A stretch of 64,000 nt of DNA from NCBI GenBank assembly GCA_900315075.1, contig OMXV01000004.1, positions 57,445 to 121,444 on the forward strand, read 5' to 3'. Below, piece by piece: positions 56,119 to 64,000 of this stretch. A program made the translations under genes and the position numbers. A model generated the notes under the pieces. The model ran no database searches. It saw only the letters and a program-made list of their open reading frames with translations, and was not told the DNA's origin. This DNA comes from an uncultured Prevotellaceae bacterium. Its GTDB lineage: Bacteria; Bacteroidota; Bacteroidia; Bacteroidales; Bacteroidaceae. Positions within the stretch are counted from its first letter, which is position 1, and each line of letters starts with the position of its first letter.

Positions 56119-58302
56119 TTAAAGCCTTTCAAATACCGGTATGTGGGCAAGGTCCACCTTTGTAGTAACGGTTTGTCCACCTTTATAATGCTGTCCTGTA
56201 CGGTGGTCGCGCCAACCGCGTTTGTTCTTTGGCAGGTATGTTTTCCATTCGGTCACTCCAGGTTCGGTCACAGGACTGATAAGCAGGGAGGGTCCAAACA
56301 TATATTCATACTGCTGCTTCAGTGCCTCTGGGTCGTTGGCAAAGTCGAATACCAGAGGGCGCATCAGTGTATAGCCTTCAGTGGCTATTCGATTGGCACA
56401 TTCCTCGATATACGGTCGCAATTGCTCGCGCTCCCGCAGACATTCGGCAATGATAGCCTGTGCCTCTGGGCCATAGTTCCATGGTTCAGTGTTGCTCATA
56501 TATCCATGCACGCGCATCAGTGGCAGATAGACACTTGTCTCTATCCATCGTAGCATCCGCTCTACATAGTCTTGGTTGGTATATTGGTCACGGGGACGGA
56601 AGAAACCACCTGCGTCGTATGTCCACCAGGGGATACCAGCAGCCTGCACACCCAAACCGGCGACAATCTGACGGCGGAAGGTCTCCCAGTCGTTGCCCAC
56701 ATCGCCACTCCATAGAGCTGAGCCGTAGCGCTGGATGCCAGGAAAACCGCAGCGGGTGAGAATCATCGATTCCTTGCCGGCTTTTTTCAGTCCTTCATAG
56801 ACAGTCTTATTCACTAACAGAGGATAGACGTTGCGCACTTGCTCGCCCACCCATTGGCCATTGTTCACACGGCGACCCACCAGGTCGTCGTTTTCCGGTT
56901 CTGTGGCATCCTGCCACCATGCATCAATACCTAAGGGTACCAGACGCTCCCGGAAATTCTTCCAATAGGCCGCGGCTGCATCGGGGTTGAAGAAGTCTAT
57001 CCAGTCGGTACCGGGGATGTAGTAGTTGTCGCGTACCATTTCGCGCCCCACCTCTGAGTTTTTATCAATCTTCGACCATACGCTGACCATCAGGCGGATA
57101 TTCATTTTGTGTAGGCTGTCGGTGAGGGCCTTCGGGTCGGGATAGAATTCTTCGTCAAATTTCATCGAGTTCCATCCATATTTTCCCCAGTATTGCCAGT
57201 CTTGCACGATGACGCTCAGGGGCAACTGCTCGTCACGGAAGTGGTTAGCAGTCTGGAGAATTTCTTCTGAGGAATGGAACCGCTCACGGCAATGGATATA
57301 GCCAAGTGCCCATTGAGGCATTTGCGGACATTCCCCCGTCAACTCCCGATAGGTAGCGATAATCTCGTCGGGAGTGCCTACAAAGATGGTATAATCCACG
57401 GCATTGGCCACGGGTGAACGGAAGACATTCTCGTTGGTCGTCAGACCATAGTAGAGCACTGGAGCGTCATCCTTTGTCAGTTCTGCCGACAGTGTATGAT
57501 GACCGGCCTCAAGATGGACAATGGCAGAGGCGGTAGGGGGCAGCCAGAGATTTTGCATCTCGATGACGGTGGTGCCGTCTATCATCAGATTATGGCGGCG
57601 TGCCATCTTCTGGCCTACGTCAAGCAGCAGAGAGTAGTCGCCACTTTCCTTGATGTCGATAGATGCCTCGAAGATATGTCGTTCACGCACCTCACGTCTG
57701 CTACCTTCTGTGGAAGTGACATCCACCTCTTCGCGCTGTCCTGACTCCTGGCGCTTCATCAATTTTACGCTTTGGTCACATGGGTTGAATTCGGTCATTC
57801 CGTAGTTGTTCCACAATATGCCATAGCCTTTGCTCGACAGGAGCATAGGTATGGAAATCTGGGTGTTCACCTGAGTTAGACGGCGCGACAAACCACGCAC
57901 GTTGCTATAGCCATCCTGGAACTGCCCCAAACCGTATAGGTATTCATCTTTGGCGGTGGCAAAACCCATTGTGGCTTCGTAGCATGGTTGGTTGGCAGCG
58001 GTGGCTGTCTGTAGCTGATGGCGAGTGGTAGTGAACACCACACGCCCCCTTTTATCTTTCACCCGTAGCACTTGGCCATTGACATCCCAGTCCACAGTGA
58101 TATCGCTTTTCTTGACTTCGTCATTCTTGACGTAAAGCCAATTGGGCAGGGACGGCAAGGGTTGTTCACCATCCACAGTATATTGTACCCTCACGGCATT
58201 CCGTGCAACTGTTTTCACTGTAATCTTTCCTTTGTCGGAGGATGCTGCCGTCGTTGACAATGAGAATGTCAGCAACATCGCCATCCATAGTAATTGTTTC
58301 AT
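56119..58302 (-). CDS. Secreted GH31 alpha-glycosidase with PA14-like insert
   Basis: A 727-residue exported enzyme (signal peptide to about TAASS). N-terminal GH31 beta domain with YLYGLGQFQDGYSNVRGLSR and PMLLSSKGYGILWNNYG, then a PA14-like insert (about 205-295: FEASIDIKESGDYSLLLDVG, HNLMIDG). The barrel follows, with WWQDATEPE (nucleophile Asp465) and WSGDVGNDW (acid/base Asp534). GH31 enzymes with this insert include alpha-xylosidases of xyloglucan loci; alpha-glucosidase is the alternative. No other xyloglucan genes are adjacent. Confidence 0.9.
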   Translation of the reverse strand: MKQLLWMAMLLTFSLSTTAASSDKGKITVKTVARNAVRVQYTVDGEQPLPSLPNWLYVKNDEVKKSDITVDWDVNGQVLRVKDKRGRVVFTTTRHQLQTATAANQPCYEATMGFATAKDEYLYGLGQFQDGYSNVRGLSRRLTQVNTQISIPMLLSSKGYGILWNNYGMTEFNPCDQSVKLMKRQESGQREEVDVTSTEGSRREVRERHIFEASIDIKESGDYSLLLDVGQKMARRHNLMIDGTTVIEMQNLWLPPTASAIVHLEAGHHTLSAELTKDDAPVLYYGLTTNENVFRSPVANAVDYTIFVGTPDEIIATYRELTGECPQMPQWALGYIHCRERFHSSEEILQTANHFRDEQLPLSVIVQDWQYWGKYGWNSMKFDEEFYPDPKALTDSLHKMNIRLMVSVWSKIDKNSEVGREMVRDNYYIPGTDWIDFFNPDAAAAYWKNFRERLVPLGIDAWWQDATEPENDDLVGRRVNNGQWVGEQVRNVYPLLVNKTVYEGLKKAGKESMILTRCGFPGIQRYGSALWSGDVGNDWETFRRQIVAGLGVQAAGIPWWTYDAGGFFRPRDQYTNQDYVERMLRWIETSVYLPLMRVHGYMSNTEPWNYGPEAQAIIAECLREREQLRPYIEECANRIATEGYTLMRPLVFDFANDPEALKQQYEYMFGPSLLISPVTEPGVTEWKTYLPKNKRGWRDHRTGQHYKGGQTVTTKVDLAHIPVFERL

Positions 58303-58416
58303 GTTTTCGATATGTTTTCAAAAGAATTATTATAAAACCTCTATCTGTTCAATTAACAGAACTATATATTTTGCTAATGTCTATGAAGCCAAAGATGGCA
58401 GGACAGATCGTTGCCA

Positions 58417-60018
58417 TCAAGGTCCATATAGAATTTCTTCAATGGTTATATTTTTAGTAGTGTCGGGGGCATTCTTATCATTAGGTGGTTCTGCTGGACT
58501 ATTTATTATAGAATCAGCTTCTTCAGTTTCATTTTTTGCATTTTCAACTTCTTCAACAACAGGACTTTCTATTTGTGGATTGGGCTTTTTGTTCTTATTA
58601 TCAAATGTTTCTTTATCTATTTCTGTGACCTTAAATTTAAAAGGAATTTTTTTCCAAGGATAATTTCCCTCATATAAATTTTGGTTCAACTTCCCACTAT
58701 AATATTCATTTGGACTCATTCCTTTTGAGATAGAACGAAAAAACATCAATTCATTACTACCCTTCAAATTGTCACTAAAAATGACATAAAATTCATTTTG
58801 AGAACCATGGTAACAACCTGAGACCTCATTGTTTAGCGAATCAAGACAAACATACAATGTATCCTTGCCATTACTATTAATCATCTCATAATACCGGGGG
58901 ACTATGGTTTTTTCCACTCGAGGAGAATCCAGAACTACAGGATCTTTTGGAGGTAGTTCTTTAATTGTCTCTTTTTGCTTCTCTCCGCCACAGTTGTTAA
59001 GACACAGCAACACTATTCCGGCAATTGTTGCAAAGATGCATGCTGCTAAGATAATTCGCTTGAGAAGTGGTGAAGGCTCTTCTCCTGGTGGTTTTGGAGT
59101 GTTCTCCTCCATGAGTCGCAGGAAAGCATTGATGTTTTTCGGTCGTTCGAAAGCCCGAAATTTCATCCCCTCGACAATAGCATTGCGTGTATTATGGCTG
59201 ACATGACCTGATAGTTCTTTCTGAATCCACTCTGGGGTAATATCTGTGGCAGGTAGAGGGTTATGCCCGGCGAGCAGATAAAACCATGTGGCGGCGAGTG
59301 CATAAAGATCTACAGTAGGTGCGAAATGGTTAATAGGCTCATACTGCTCGATAGGTGAGAATCCCTTTGTGACTCCTGCTATATGGTGTGTGGTGGTCAG
59401 GTCGTCCTTATCGTCGAAATGTAATGAGACACCGAAGTCTATCAGCACGGGGGTCTGCACATTGCTATCAGGATCCACACGCATGACAATGTTGTCGGGC
59501 TTGATATCCATGTGAAGATACCTTTTGTCATGGAGATAGGTGAGTGCCGTGGCAATGGGGTTCATCAACATCTTAGCCACCTCTTCTTTTTGTGCACCTT
59601 TTGCCCTGACCAGGTCACGCAGGCTGCCACCAGCAAGATATTCCATGGAATAATAGGCGGTATTGTTGGCTTCGAACACCTCAAACACCCTGACAATATT
59701 GGGACATTGATGGCTAATGTTCATAAGCAGTTCACCCTCACGCTTAAATTCTTTCATACTGCCCTTCACCTCGTCGGCAGCAGTATCAAAGAAGGCCATA
59801 TTCGTCCCATTTTCGTCTCTGAAACATCTATTTTTCACGAAATGCTCTTTCAAGGCAATGATTTGGTTGTATTCATTGACCACTTGATAGGTAATGCCAA
59901 ATCCTCCCTGCCCCAACACTCCCACAATTGTGTAAGAATGACGTTGGCTTCGGATGACAGTCCCTTCAGGCAGGACATAGATATATTTTTCCTTGCTCAT
60001 ATTATGTTGTGTTATCAC
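58417..60018 (-). CDS. Membrane Ser/Thr protein kinase
   Basis: A 533-residue protein (or 527 residues from the second ATG). Residues about 28-305 form a Hanks-type kinase: GQGGFGITY (36-44), IALKEHF (Lys57), YLHMDIKPDN (Asp171), LIDFGVSLH (DFG 194-196) and a TTTHHIAGVTKGFSPIEQYE activation segment. A membrane helix spans 321-340, and the periplasmic part (341-533) includes a region with CYHGSQNEFYVIFSDN and an acidic, Glu/Asn-rich tail. It ends a six-gene operon with a PP2C phosphatase five bases upstream, so kinase and phosphatase probably act on the same targets. The sensor part is not recognised. Confidence 0.9.
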   Translation of the reverse strand: MITQHNMSKEKYIYVLPEGTVIRSQRHSYTIVGVLGQGGFGITYQVVNEYNQIIALKEHFVKNRCFRDENGTNMAFFDTAADEVKGSMKEFKREGELLMNISHQCPNIVRVFEVFEANNTAYYSMEYLAGGSLRDLVRAKGAQKEEVAKMLMNPIATALTYLHDKRYLHMDIKPDNIVMRVDPDSNVQTPVLIDFGVSLHFDDKDDLTTTHHIAGVTKGFSPIEQYEPINHFAPTVDLYALAATWFYLLAGHNPLPATDITPEWIQKELSGHVSHNTRNAIVEGMKFRAFERPKNINAFLRLMEENTPKPPGEEPSPLLKRIILAACIFATIAGIVLLCLNNCGGEKQKETIKELPPKDPVVLDSPRVEKTIVPRYYEMINSNGKDTLYVCLDSLNNEVSGCYHGSQNEFYVIFSDNLKGSNELMFFRSISKGMSPNEYYSGKLNQNLYEGNYPWKKIPFKFKVTEIDKETFDNKNKKPNPQIESPVVEEVENAKNETEEADSIINSPAEPPNDKNAPDTTKNITIEEILYGP

Positions 60019-60023
60019 AAAGA

Positions 60024-60872
60024 CTATTGCCGATGACTTTCTGACAATATCTCTGTAAGAGAGGTTGAGATGTTGGTCGTGATGGCAGAGCTATGCTCAT
60101 CTATTATCGTGTTTTCTACTTCCGCAATAGAAATAAGGAAAGCGGTGTTGTTGTCAGAACTTTGTTCACACTTTGCAGCCAACTGAGCGAAAGCCTCCTC
60201 TACGTGTGGTGAAAGAGAGAAAAGCCTTGCTAACTCTTCCTCATCAAAACAATTATAAACACCATCGGTACAGAGCAGGAAACAGTCGCCAGCTTGAATG
60301 TCAGAGGAGCGAAAGACGGTAGCCTGACAACGGTTTTCATCAAACTCCACTGGTTCCATACTTCGTGTGATGACATGATTTTGTGGATGGTCGAGAGCCT
60401 CGTCGGCGGTAATCATACCCTCGTGTACCAGTTGGTTGACAAGTGAATGGTCTGCCGACTGATAAAGAATACCAATGTTTCTACGGAACTGATAAATGCG
60501 GCTGTCACCGATATGTGCCAATGTACATCCACCACCATGGAAAGCAGCAAAAGCCAAAGTTGTGGCAAAGTCGTCGGCATCGAGTTGGATACTTTTGCGG
60601 TCAAGGGCATCAAAAGCAGCATCGAGGGCATGCGAGAAGGCTTCATTGGTGAAATCAACGGTGAAGTCGGTGTTACGCAACACCTGCGCAAAAGCCTGAC
60701 AAACGGTTGTACTGGCCACCTCACCCATTTCAGACCCTCCGACACCGTCGCACACCACAAAAAAGCGTTGTGTCTGTGACGGTCGGTCTATGTCTGGATA
60801 ACGTGCATCTTCCTGATTGTGCCTACTACCCAATCGACAGAATGACAGTATTTGTCCAAGTTGAATGTTCAT
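60024..60872 (-). CDS. PP2C-type Ser/Thr protein phosphatase
   Basis: A 282-residue cytoplasmic enzyme. Metal-binding and catalytic motifs are visible in order: RHNQEDARYPD, VVCDGVGGSEMGE, LAHIGDSRIYQF, LLCTDGVYNC and SDNNTAFLIS. It should reverse phosphorylation by the neighbouring kinase, whose gene starts five bases after its stop. The upstream neighbour is a zinc-ribbon/FHA protein gene, 93 bases away. Confidence 0.93.
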   Translation of the reverse strand: MNIQLGQILSFCRLGSRHNQEDARYPDIDRPSQTQRFFVVCDGVGGSEMGEVASTTVCQAFAQVLRNTDFTVDFTNEAFSHALDAAFDALDRKSIQLDADDFATTLAFAAFHGGGCTLAHIGDSRIYQFRRNIGILYQSADHSLVNQLVHEGMITADEALDHPQNHVITRSMEPVEFDENRCQATVFRSSDIQAGDCFLLCTDGVYNCFDEEELARLFSLSPHVEEAFAQLAAKCEQSSDNNTAFLISIAEVENTIIDEHSSAITTNISTSLTEILSESHRQ

Positions 60873-60965
60873 TGTAAATTGATTGAAGAATTGTTGAAGG
60901 TAAGTTTAAAAGGTATTAAAGGGGCATAACCTCATTGTTTATATCTAATGTTTAAGGCCTTATTT

Positions 60966-61583
60966 CTACCCCTTCTTCAATGTCATCAATGTATTCCCAA
61001 GTTTCAATTTATCGTTGTAGTTTAGATACACCTGCTCATTGACTTGTATCTGCTTATTGTTCACATAAATGGGATTTCTGGTTTGAAGCACTTGAAGTCT
61101 GAAAACATTACCACTACCGTCAGGTGCTCTTCTGACACTGATGTCCACAGAACATCTGCTGATAAAGGGGTCATCGATTTGTATGTCTGAAGGTTTTTCT
61201 TTATCCAATCGCCCGATGACATTATGTCCGTAATAGAGGTCTTTCTTTTGCCGATGAAGAATATTGCCATATACCAATACTGCTCCTGCCATGGCACGTA
61301 TGACTCCTATTTCTGTGGTATTGGCGGTGTCATTATCTACAGATGAAGGTGGAGGAGATGATGGTGGTGACGAAGATGGTGCTGCCATCACAGCGGCAGC
61401 ATAGATCCTCTGACAGTTTTTACATTTGAACTGGATATTCCCTGATGTGGGGAAGGTAACAAGAATCGTCTCTCCACATGGACAAAAATGCTGATAGGTC
61501 TGTCCGGTAACTGCTCTTTGCTTGAAGACAAATCTATTTTTTCCTACATCTACGGGTACACCAAGACTGAGAGGTTCGTTCAT
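60966..61583 (-). CDS. Zinc-ribbon plus FHA-domain protein
   Basis: A 205-residue soluble protein. Residues about 30-60 have a CxC...CxxC zinc ribbon (FCPCGETILVTF, FKCKNCQRIY). A Ser/Pro linker (68-82) follows, then an FHA domain (about 110-205): NVIGRLDKEKPSDIQIDD, FISRCSVDI and YVNNKQIQVNEQVYL. FHA domains bind phosphothreonine. It is likely a reader of the kinase in this operon. Confidence 0.85.
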   Translation of the reverse strand: MNEPLSLGVPVDVGKNRFVFKQRAVTGQTYQHFCPCGETILVTFPTSGNIQFKCKNCQRIYAAAVMAAPSSSPPSSPPPSSVDNDTANTTEIGVIRAMAGAVLVYGNILHRQKKDLYYGHNVIGRLDKEKPSDIQIDDPFISRCSVDISVRRAPDGSGNVFRLQVLQTRNPIYVNNKQIQVNEQVYLNYNDKLKLGNTLMTLKKG

Positions 61584-61622
61584 AATCTATCATTTTATAG
61601 GTTGAAGAGGTGTTTGAACAAT

Positions 61623-61922
61623 CTATAGGAAATCCACCTGAAAATTGTCGCTGGCATCTGTCTGGCTGTTGTCGTCGTCAGCGTCTTCTTCATCTGTTGC
61701 ATCAATATCCACTTGTCCAAGGTCTTCCTCTCCTACTATGGGGCCAATGGCACTGCCTTGATTGATAGTGACACTGATTTCGTTGTCATCTTCAAGTTCA
61801 CTAATTAAGGTTGTCAACAAGTCCAGATCCTCGATTTCCTCCACATGGGTTTCTTGTGCTTGGGTATTAAGATTCTTCTGTGAATCATTCATAATGGGGT
61901 TGTTCATATTTTTATCCATCAT
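61623..61922 (-). CDS. Small acidic protein, possible phosphorylation target
   Basis: A 99-residue, strongly acidic protein without membrane segments or signal peptide. It has a helical patch EEIEDLDLLTTLISELEDD and a tail ATDEEDADDDNSQTDASD. No family was recognised. Its place between two FHA genes in a kinase-phosphatase operon makes it a candidate substrate or adaptor; Thr residues followed by acidic positions are present. This is inference only. Confidence 0.55.
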   Translation of the reverse strand: MMDKNMNNPIMNDSQKNLNTQAQETHVEEIEDLDLLTTLISELEDDNEISVTINQGSAIGPIVGEEDLGQVDIDATDEEDADDDNSQTDASDNFQVDFL

Positions 61923-62092
61923 TATTGTTGTTTGATTGTTTAATAGTAACGTGACGCTACATCATATAGCCGTGCAAAGATAGAAACTATTTGAAGCCTA
62001 TCCAAACCATCGAGGTGAATAACTGCTGAAACATGGCTGTTTGGGCGATGAAACGCACGTGAAATGGCATGAACCTGAAATAACCTGTTAGG

Positions 62093-62719
62093 TCAATTCG
62101 CCATGCAGCGACATTGACGAAGCCGGATAGCCCTTTCGGTGAGCATCTCATGACACGAAGGGTTGGGACAATAACGGAAGCGCTTACGATATTCGTCTAT
62201 CCGACGACGTGCCATCGATGGATCATACAGGGCTGCTAATCCCGTGGAAAGCAGCGGCACAAAGCGCAGCATCATCAGCCGACTCTCAGAGTTCATGGGC
62301 ATAAAACTCACCATGAACACTATAGCATTGGCTGCAAATACCGCCAACTTTATCCATCGTGCAATGTTCTCTAATCGCTCTCCCTTTTGCTTAAACTGTT
62401 CGTTCTTTTCACTCAGATAGGTAAAAATAGGGGCATATTTGTCAGGGAAAAAAACATTGTAGGCATAAAACGTACACCCTTCCACTGAGACATCTCCTAA
62501 ACAGATGAGTGTAAAAGGGTCGATAGGCACCTCGGTTCCTCCCACAGGTACCAAACTACCGTTTTTACTATCTTGGATGAAGGTGCCATGGCGGGAACCA
62601 AGGTCGCGTATAGTCCATTTGTCGCCATTCCTTGTCAGTTCACAATGTTTGTGGCTGACATTTTTCCCCGTGATGGTAAAAGGATGATTATATTCTCTAC
62701 CAATAATGATTTTTTCCAT
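62093..62719 (-). CDS. FHA-domain membrane protein with C-terminal zinc motif
   Basis: A 208-residue protein: FHA domain (residues 1-90) with IIIGREYNHPF, GKNVSHKHCELT and IRDLGSRHGTFIQD, then a coil, two hydrophobic segments (about 126-145 and 149-165) and a C-terminal Cys cluster (YCPNPSCHEML, RQCRCMAN). It probably anchors phosphothreonine binding at the inner membrane. It is nine bases after the LytTR gene and belongs to the same operon. Confidence 0.85.
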   Translation of the reverse strand: MEKIIIGREYNHPFTITGKNVSHKHCELTRNGDKWTIRDLGSRHGTFIQDSKNGSLVPVGGTEVPIDPFTLICLGDVSVEGCTFYAYNVFFPDKYAPIFTYLSEKNEQFKQKGERLENIARWIKLAVFAANAIVFMVSFMPMNSESRLMMLRFVPLLSTGLAALYDPSMARRRIDEYRKRFRYCPNPSCHEMLTERAIRLRQCRCMAN

Positions 62720-62728
62720 AAGTGATGA

Positions 62729-63097
62729 CTACATTTGCTTTCCACTTTGCGACACAGCCTCTTTGTATTGACGGAGTACCTGTTTGGGAATCTTGATACG
62801 AAGGTCATGAGAATCGCCTTTAGAGAGGATAAGCAATTGCTGAGTGACTAAGATCCGTGAAAGGAATTTATGGTTGATGATGATTTGACGCCCTAATCTG
62901 AGAAATTTGTAGCCAGCCTGACGATAGGGAGCCAACGCTTCATCCACTTGGCTGAGTGTAGCATTGAGCATATACTCACGCTGAGTGATATAGACGGCTT
63001 TTGTATATGAACCATCGGCTTTGAAAGCTGCCACAAGGTCAAGGTCGATCGAGATGAGTTCATCACGAGTATTAAAATTGAGTTTTGCCATTGTCAA
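62729..63097 (-). CDS. Stand-alone LytTR DNA-binding protein
   Basis: A 122-residue protein consisting of one LytTR domain: LDLVAAFKADGSYTKAVYIT, MLNATLSQVDEALAPY, FLRLGRQIIINHKFLSRI and DLRIKIPKQVLRQYKEAV. LytTR domains bind direct repeats upstream of target genes, usually under control of a receiver domain, which is missing here. As first gene of the operon, it may regulate it and be controlled by the kinase/FHA proteins. Confidence 0.87.
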   Translation of the reverse strand: MTMAKLNFNTRDELISIDLDLVAAFKADGSYTKAVYITQREYMLNATLSQVDEALAPYRQAGYKFLRLGRQIIINHKFLSRILVTQQLLILSKGDSHDLRIKIPKQVLRQYKEAVSQSGKQM

Positions 63098-63165
63098 ATA
63101 TGTTTTCTACATCAAAAAGATGTTTCCATATATTATTTATTGAAGTTTCGTAAGTCATCAACTTC

Positions 63166-63285
63166 TAGGTTATGAGGTCTTTAGGTTATGAGGTTATTAG
63201 GTGAGATTTGCCCAAATATGTCGTTATCCATACATATATCACCTTAAAACCTGCAAGTGTAGCGACCTCAAAACCTCAAAACCAG
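63166..63285 (-). promoter_or_regulatory. Long leader with imperfect inverted repeats upstream of the LytTR operon
   Basis: AGGTTATGAGGTCTTTAGGT (from 63177, with GGTTATGAGGTTATTAGGTG after it) faces TCACCTTAAAACC and GACCTCAAAACCTCAAAACC near 63239-63283. These arms can pair imperfectly. The copies of AGGTTATGAGGT could also be binding sites, since LytTR regulators bind paired short direct repeats. The rest of the 63098-63687 gap shows only the two -7 boxes. Confidence 0.45.
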
Positions 63286-63327
63286 ACGAAACTGGAGCTT
63301 GCGAAAGTTGAGTTATTTACCTGTGTG

Positions 63328-63335
63328 CAAAGTTA
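63328..63335 (-). promoter_or_regulatory. -7 box of the LytTR-FHA-PP2C-kinase operon
   Basis: The minus strand reads TAACTTTG, 230 bases before the LytTR start. No -33 TTTG at the normal distance. The long leader contains inverted and direct repeats. Confidence 0.5.
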
Positions 63336-63646
63336 CGAAAAATATTTCGATTAAGTGAATGAAAAGAAAGCTTGATTTCTTTTATGAACATGAGAATTGT
63401 ATATAAAAATCGAGAGCTGCTTAAAATGAGCTGGTCTATATTCTCAACCCACATTTGTTTCAACCCAAAAATCGATAGTTTCATCCTATAAAAGTGAGGT
63501 ATTCAGCCGATATCGCACTCATCATTTGACAACTATGAAGAATTATTGTAATTTTGCCGTAGTATTGCAAAACAAATAACCAATTAAGTATGTAGGATAT
63601 TGTAGTGATTTTGACATGAAAAAAGTATATTTTCTCTGTTTTTTTA

Positions 63647-63654
63647 TATCTTTG
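63647..63654 (+). promoter_or_regulatory. -7 box of the small secreted protein gene
   Basis: TATCTTTG, 33 bases before the ATG at 63688, matches the consensus. A T-run lies just upstream. Confidence 0.5.
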
Positions 63655-63687
63655 CGAACACATTCAATCATTTAGCACATTTACATC

Positions 63688-63930
63688 ATGAACAAACTAA
63701 AAGTATCTCTAATAACCTGTTTCCTCTTATGCCTTACATCTGTAATGGCACAAAACACAAATCTTTGTCAACAGTTAGATATTTGGATGAATAATAGTAT
63801 TTCAAAATTAGAACAGAAATACGATTCCAATAAAAAAGATTCACTGAATAAATATCTCACAAAACTTATTAATGCTCCAGAATTAAAAGATTGTGATTAT
63901 TTAACAATAGTTCGGTATTTTTTATCTTAA
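63688..63930 (+). CDS. 80-residue secreted protein, unknown
   Basis: A signal peptide (MNKLKVSLITCFLLCLTSVMAQ) is followed by about 58 residues with two Cys (NLCQQLDIW, LKDCDYLTI) that may form a disulfide. Lys- and Asn-rich, no recognised family. It could be the start of a longer gene that has been cut short, since the sequence after the stop up to the window edge shows no feature. Confidence 0.6.
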   Translation: MNKLKVSLITCFLLCLTSVMAQNTNLCQQLDIWMNNSISKLEQKYDSNKKDSLNKYLTKLINAPELKDCDYLTIVRYFLS

Positions 63931-64000
63931 AATATTAACAGAGGATCTCATCTTCCTCACACCGCAATGTTATATTGCATAGTGGTTAGTGAAAAGACCT

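Noticed and set aside
58417-60872. Kinase and phosphatase as part of a type VI secretion or Ter-type system
   Set aside because: No tss, vWA, TerD or similar genes are in the window on either side, so only the signalling part can be claimed.

Overview
The window looks like a chromosomal piece from a Bacteroidales gut or rumen bacterium, most likely Prevotella or a close relative. Supporting signs are a SusC-type receptor start at the left edge, Bacteroidetes promoter elements (a TAnnTTTG -7 box, in several cases with a TTTG -33 box about 19 to 20 bases upstream), DUF4105 and DUF4290 proteins, SufB-SufC-SufD-SufS order, secreted proteins with a YDLQGRRV-type C-terminus, and many polysaccharide-degrading enzymes. 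I saw no rRNA, tRNA, CRISPR array or insertion sequence.

Layout. 0-7 kb: start of a SusC receptor (minus), an oligosaccharide flippase, a DUF4105 membrane protein, a large secreted repeat protein, a 61-residue peptide gene and a glycosyltransferase. 7-16 kb is housekeeping: nadD, gmk and yicC (minus), then tsaB, a DUF4290 gene, murA, rimM, dxr and rseP (plus). 15.6-18.2 kb: a LicD-type transferase, a cytidylyltransferase and an asparagine-synthase-like protein, probably a surface-glycan decoration set. 18-21 kb: a sodium:solute symporter, a metallophosphoesterase and a frameshifted Cys-rich gene. 21.4-25.4 kb: a two-enzyme fusion ending in a GH28 pectinase module, then an SGNH esterase. 25.4-26.1 kb: a deletion scar joining the start of a sugar transporter to the end of a sugar-phosphate epimerase. 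26.1-32.8 kb: a 952-residue Schlafen-AlbA_2/WYL protein, a Ser/Thr kinase fused to a TonB C-terminal domain, and a CE12-like esterase. 32.9-38.3 kb (minus): an SH3 protein, a TlpA-type oxidoreductase with two small membrane proteins, and an ECF sigma factor, anti-sigma factor and unknown secreted protein. 38.6-42.5 kb: an esterase remnant, a GH3 beta-glycosidase and a CE1-like esterase. 42.7-56 kb: a SprT-like protein, an S41 protease, rimP-nusA-infB, sufB-sufC-sufD-sufS and rnhB. 56.1-58.3 kb: a GH31 enzyme (minus). 58.4-63.1 kb (minus): a six-gene operon coding for a LytTR DNA-binding protein, an FHA/zinc/membrane protein, a small acidic protein, a zinc-ribbon/FHA protein, a PP2C phosphatase and a membrane Ser/Thr kinase.

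The carbohydrate enzymes (GH28 fusion, SGNH, CE12, GH3, CE1, GH31) point to growth on pectin and hemicellulose. The best candidate for an undescribed system is the 58.4-63.1 kb kinase-phosphatase-FHA-LytTR operon, together with the kinase-TonB fusion at 29.1-30.9 kb. A second window-wide feature is a set of short degenerate tandem repeats between genes, with units of 7, 8 or 11 bases. They often begin at a stop codon and themselves carry stop codons; some form long hairpins, and some supply the last codons of genes.
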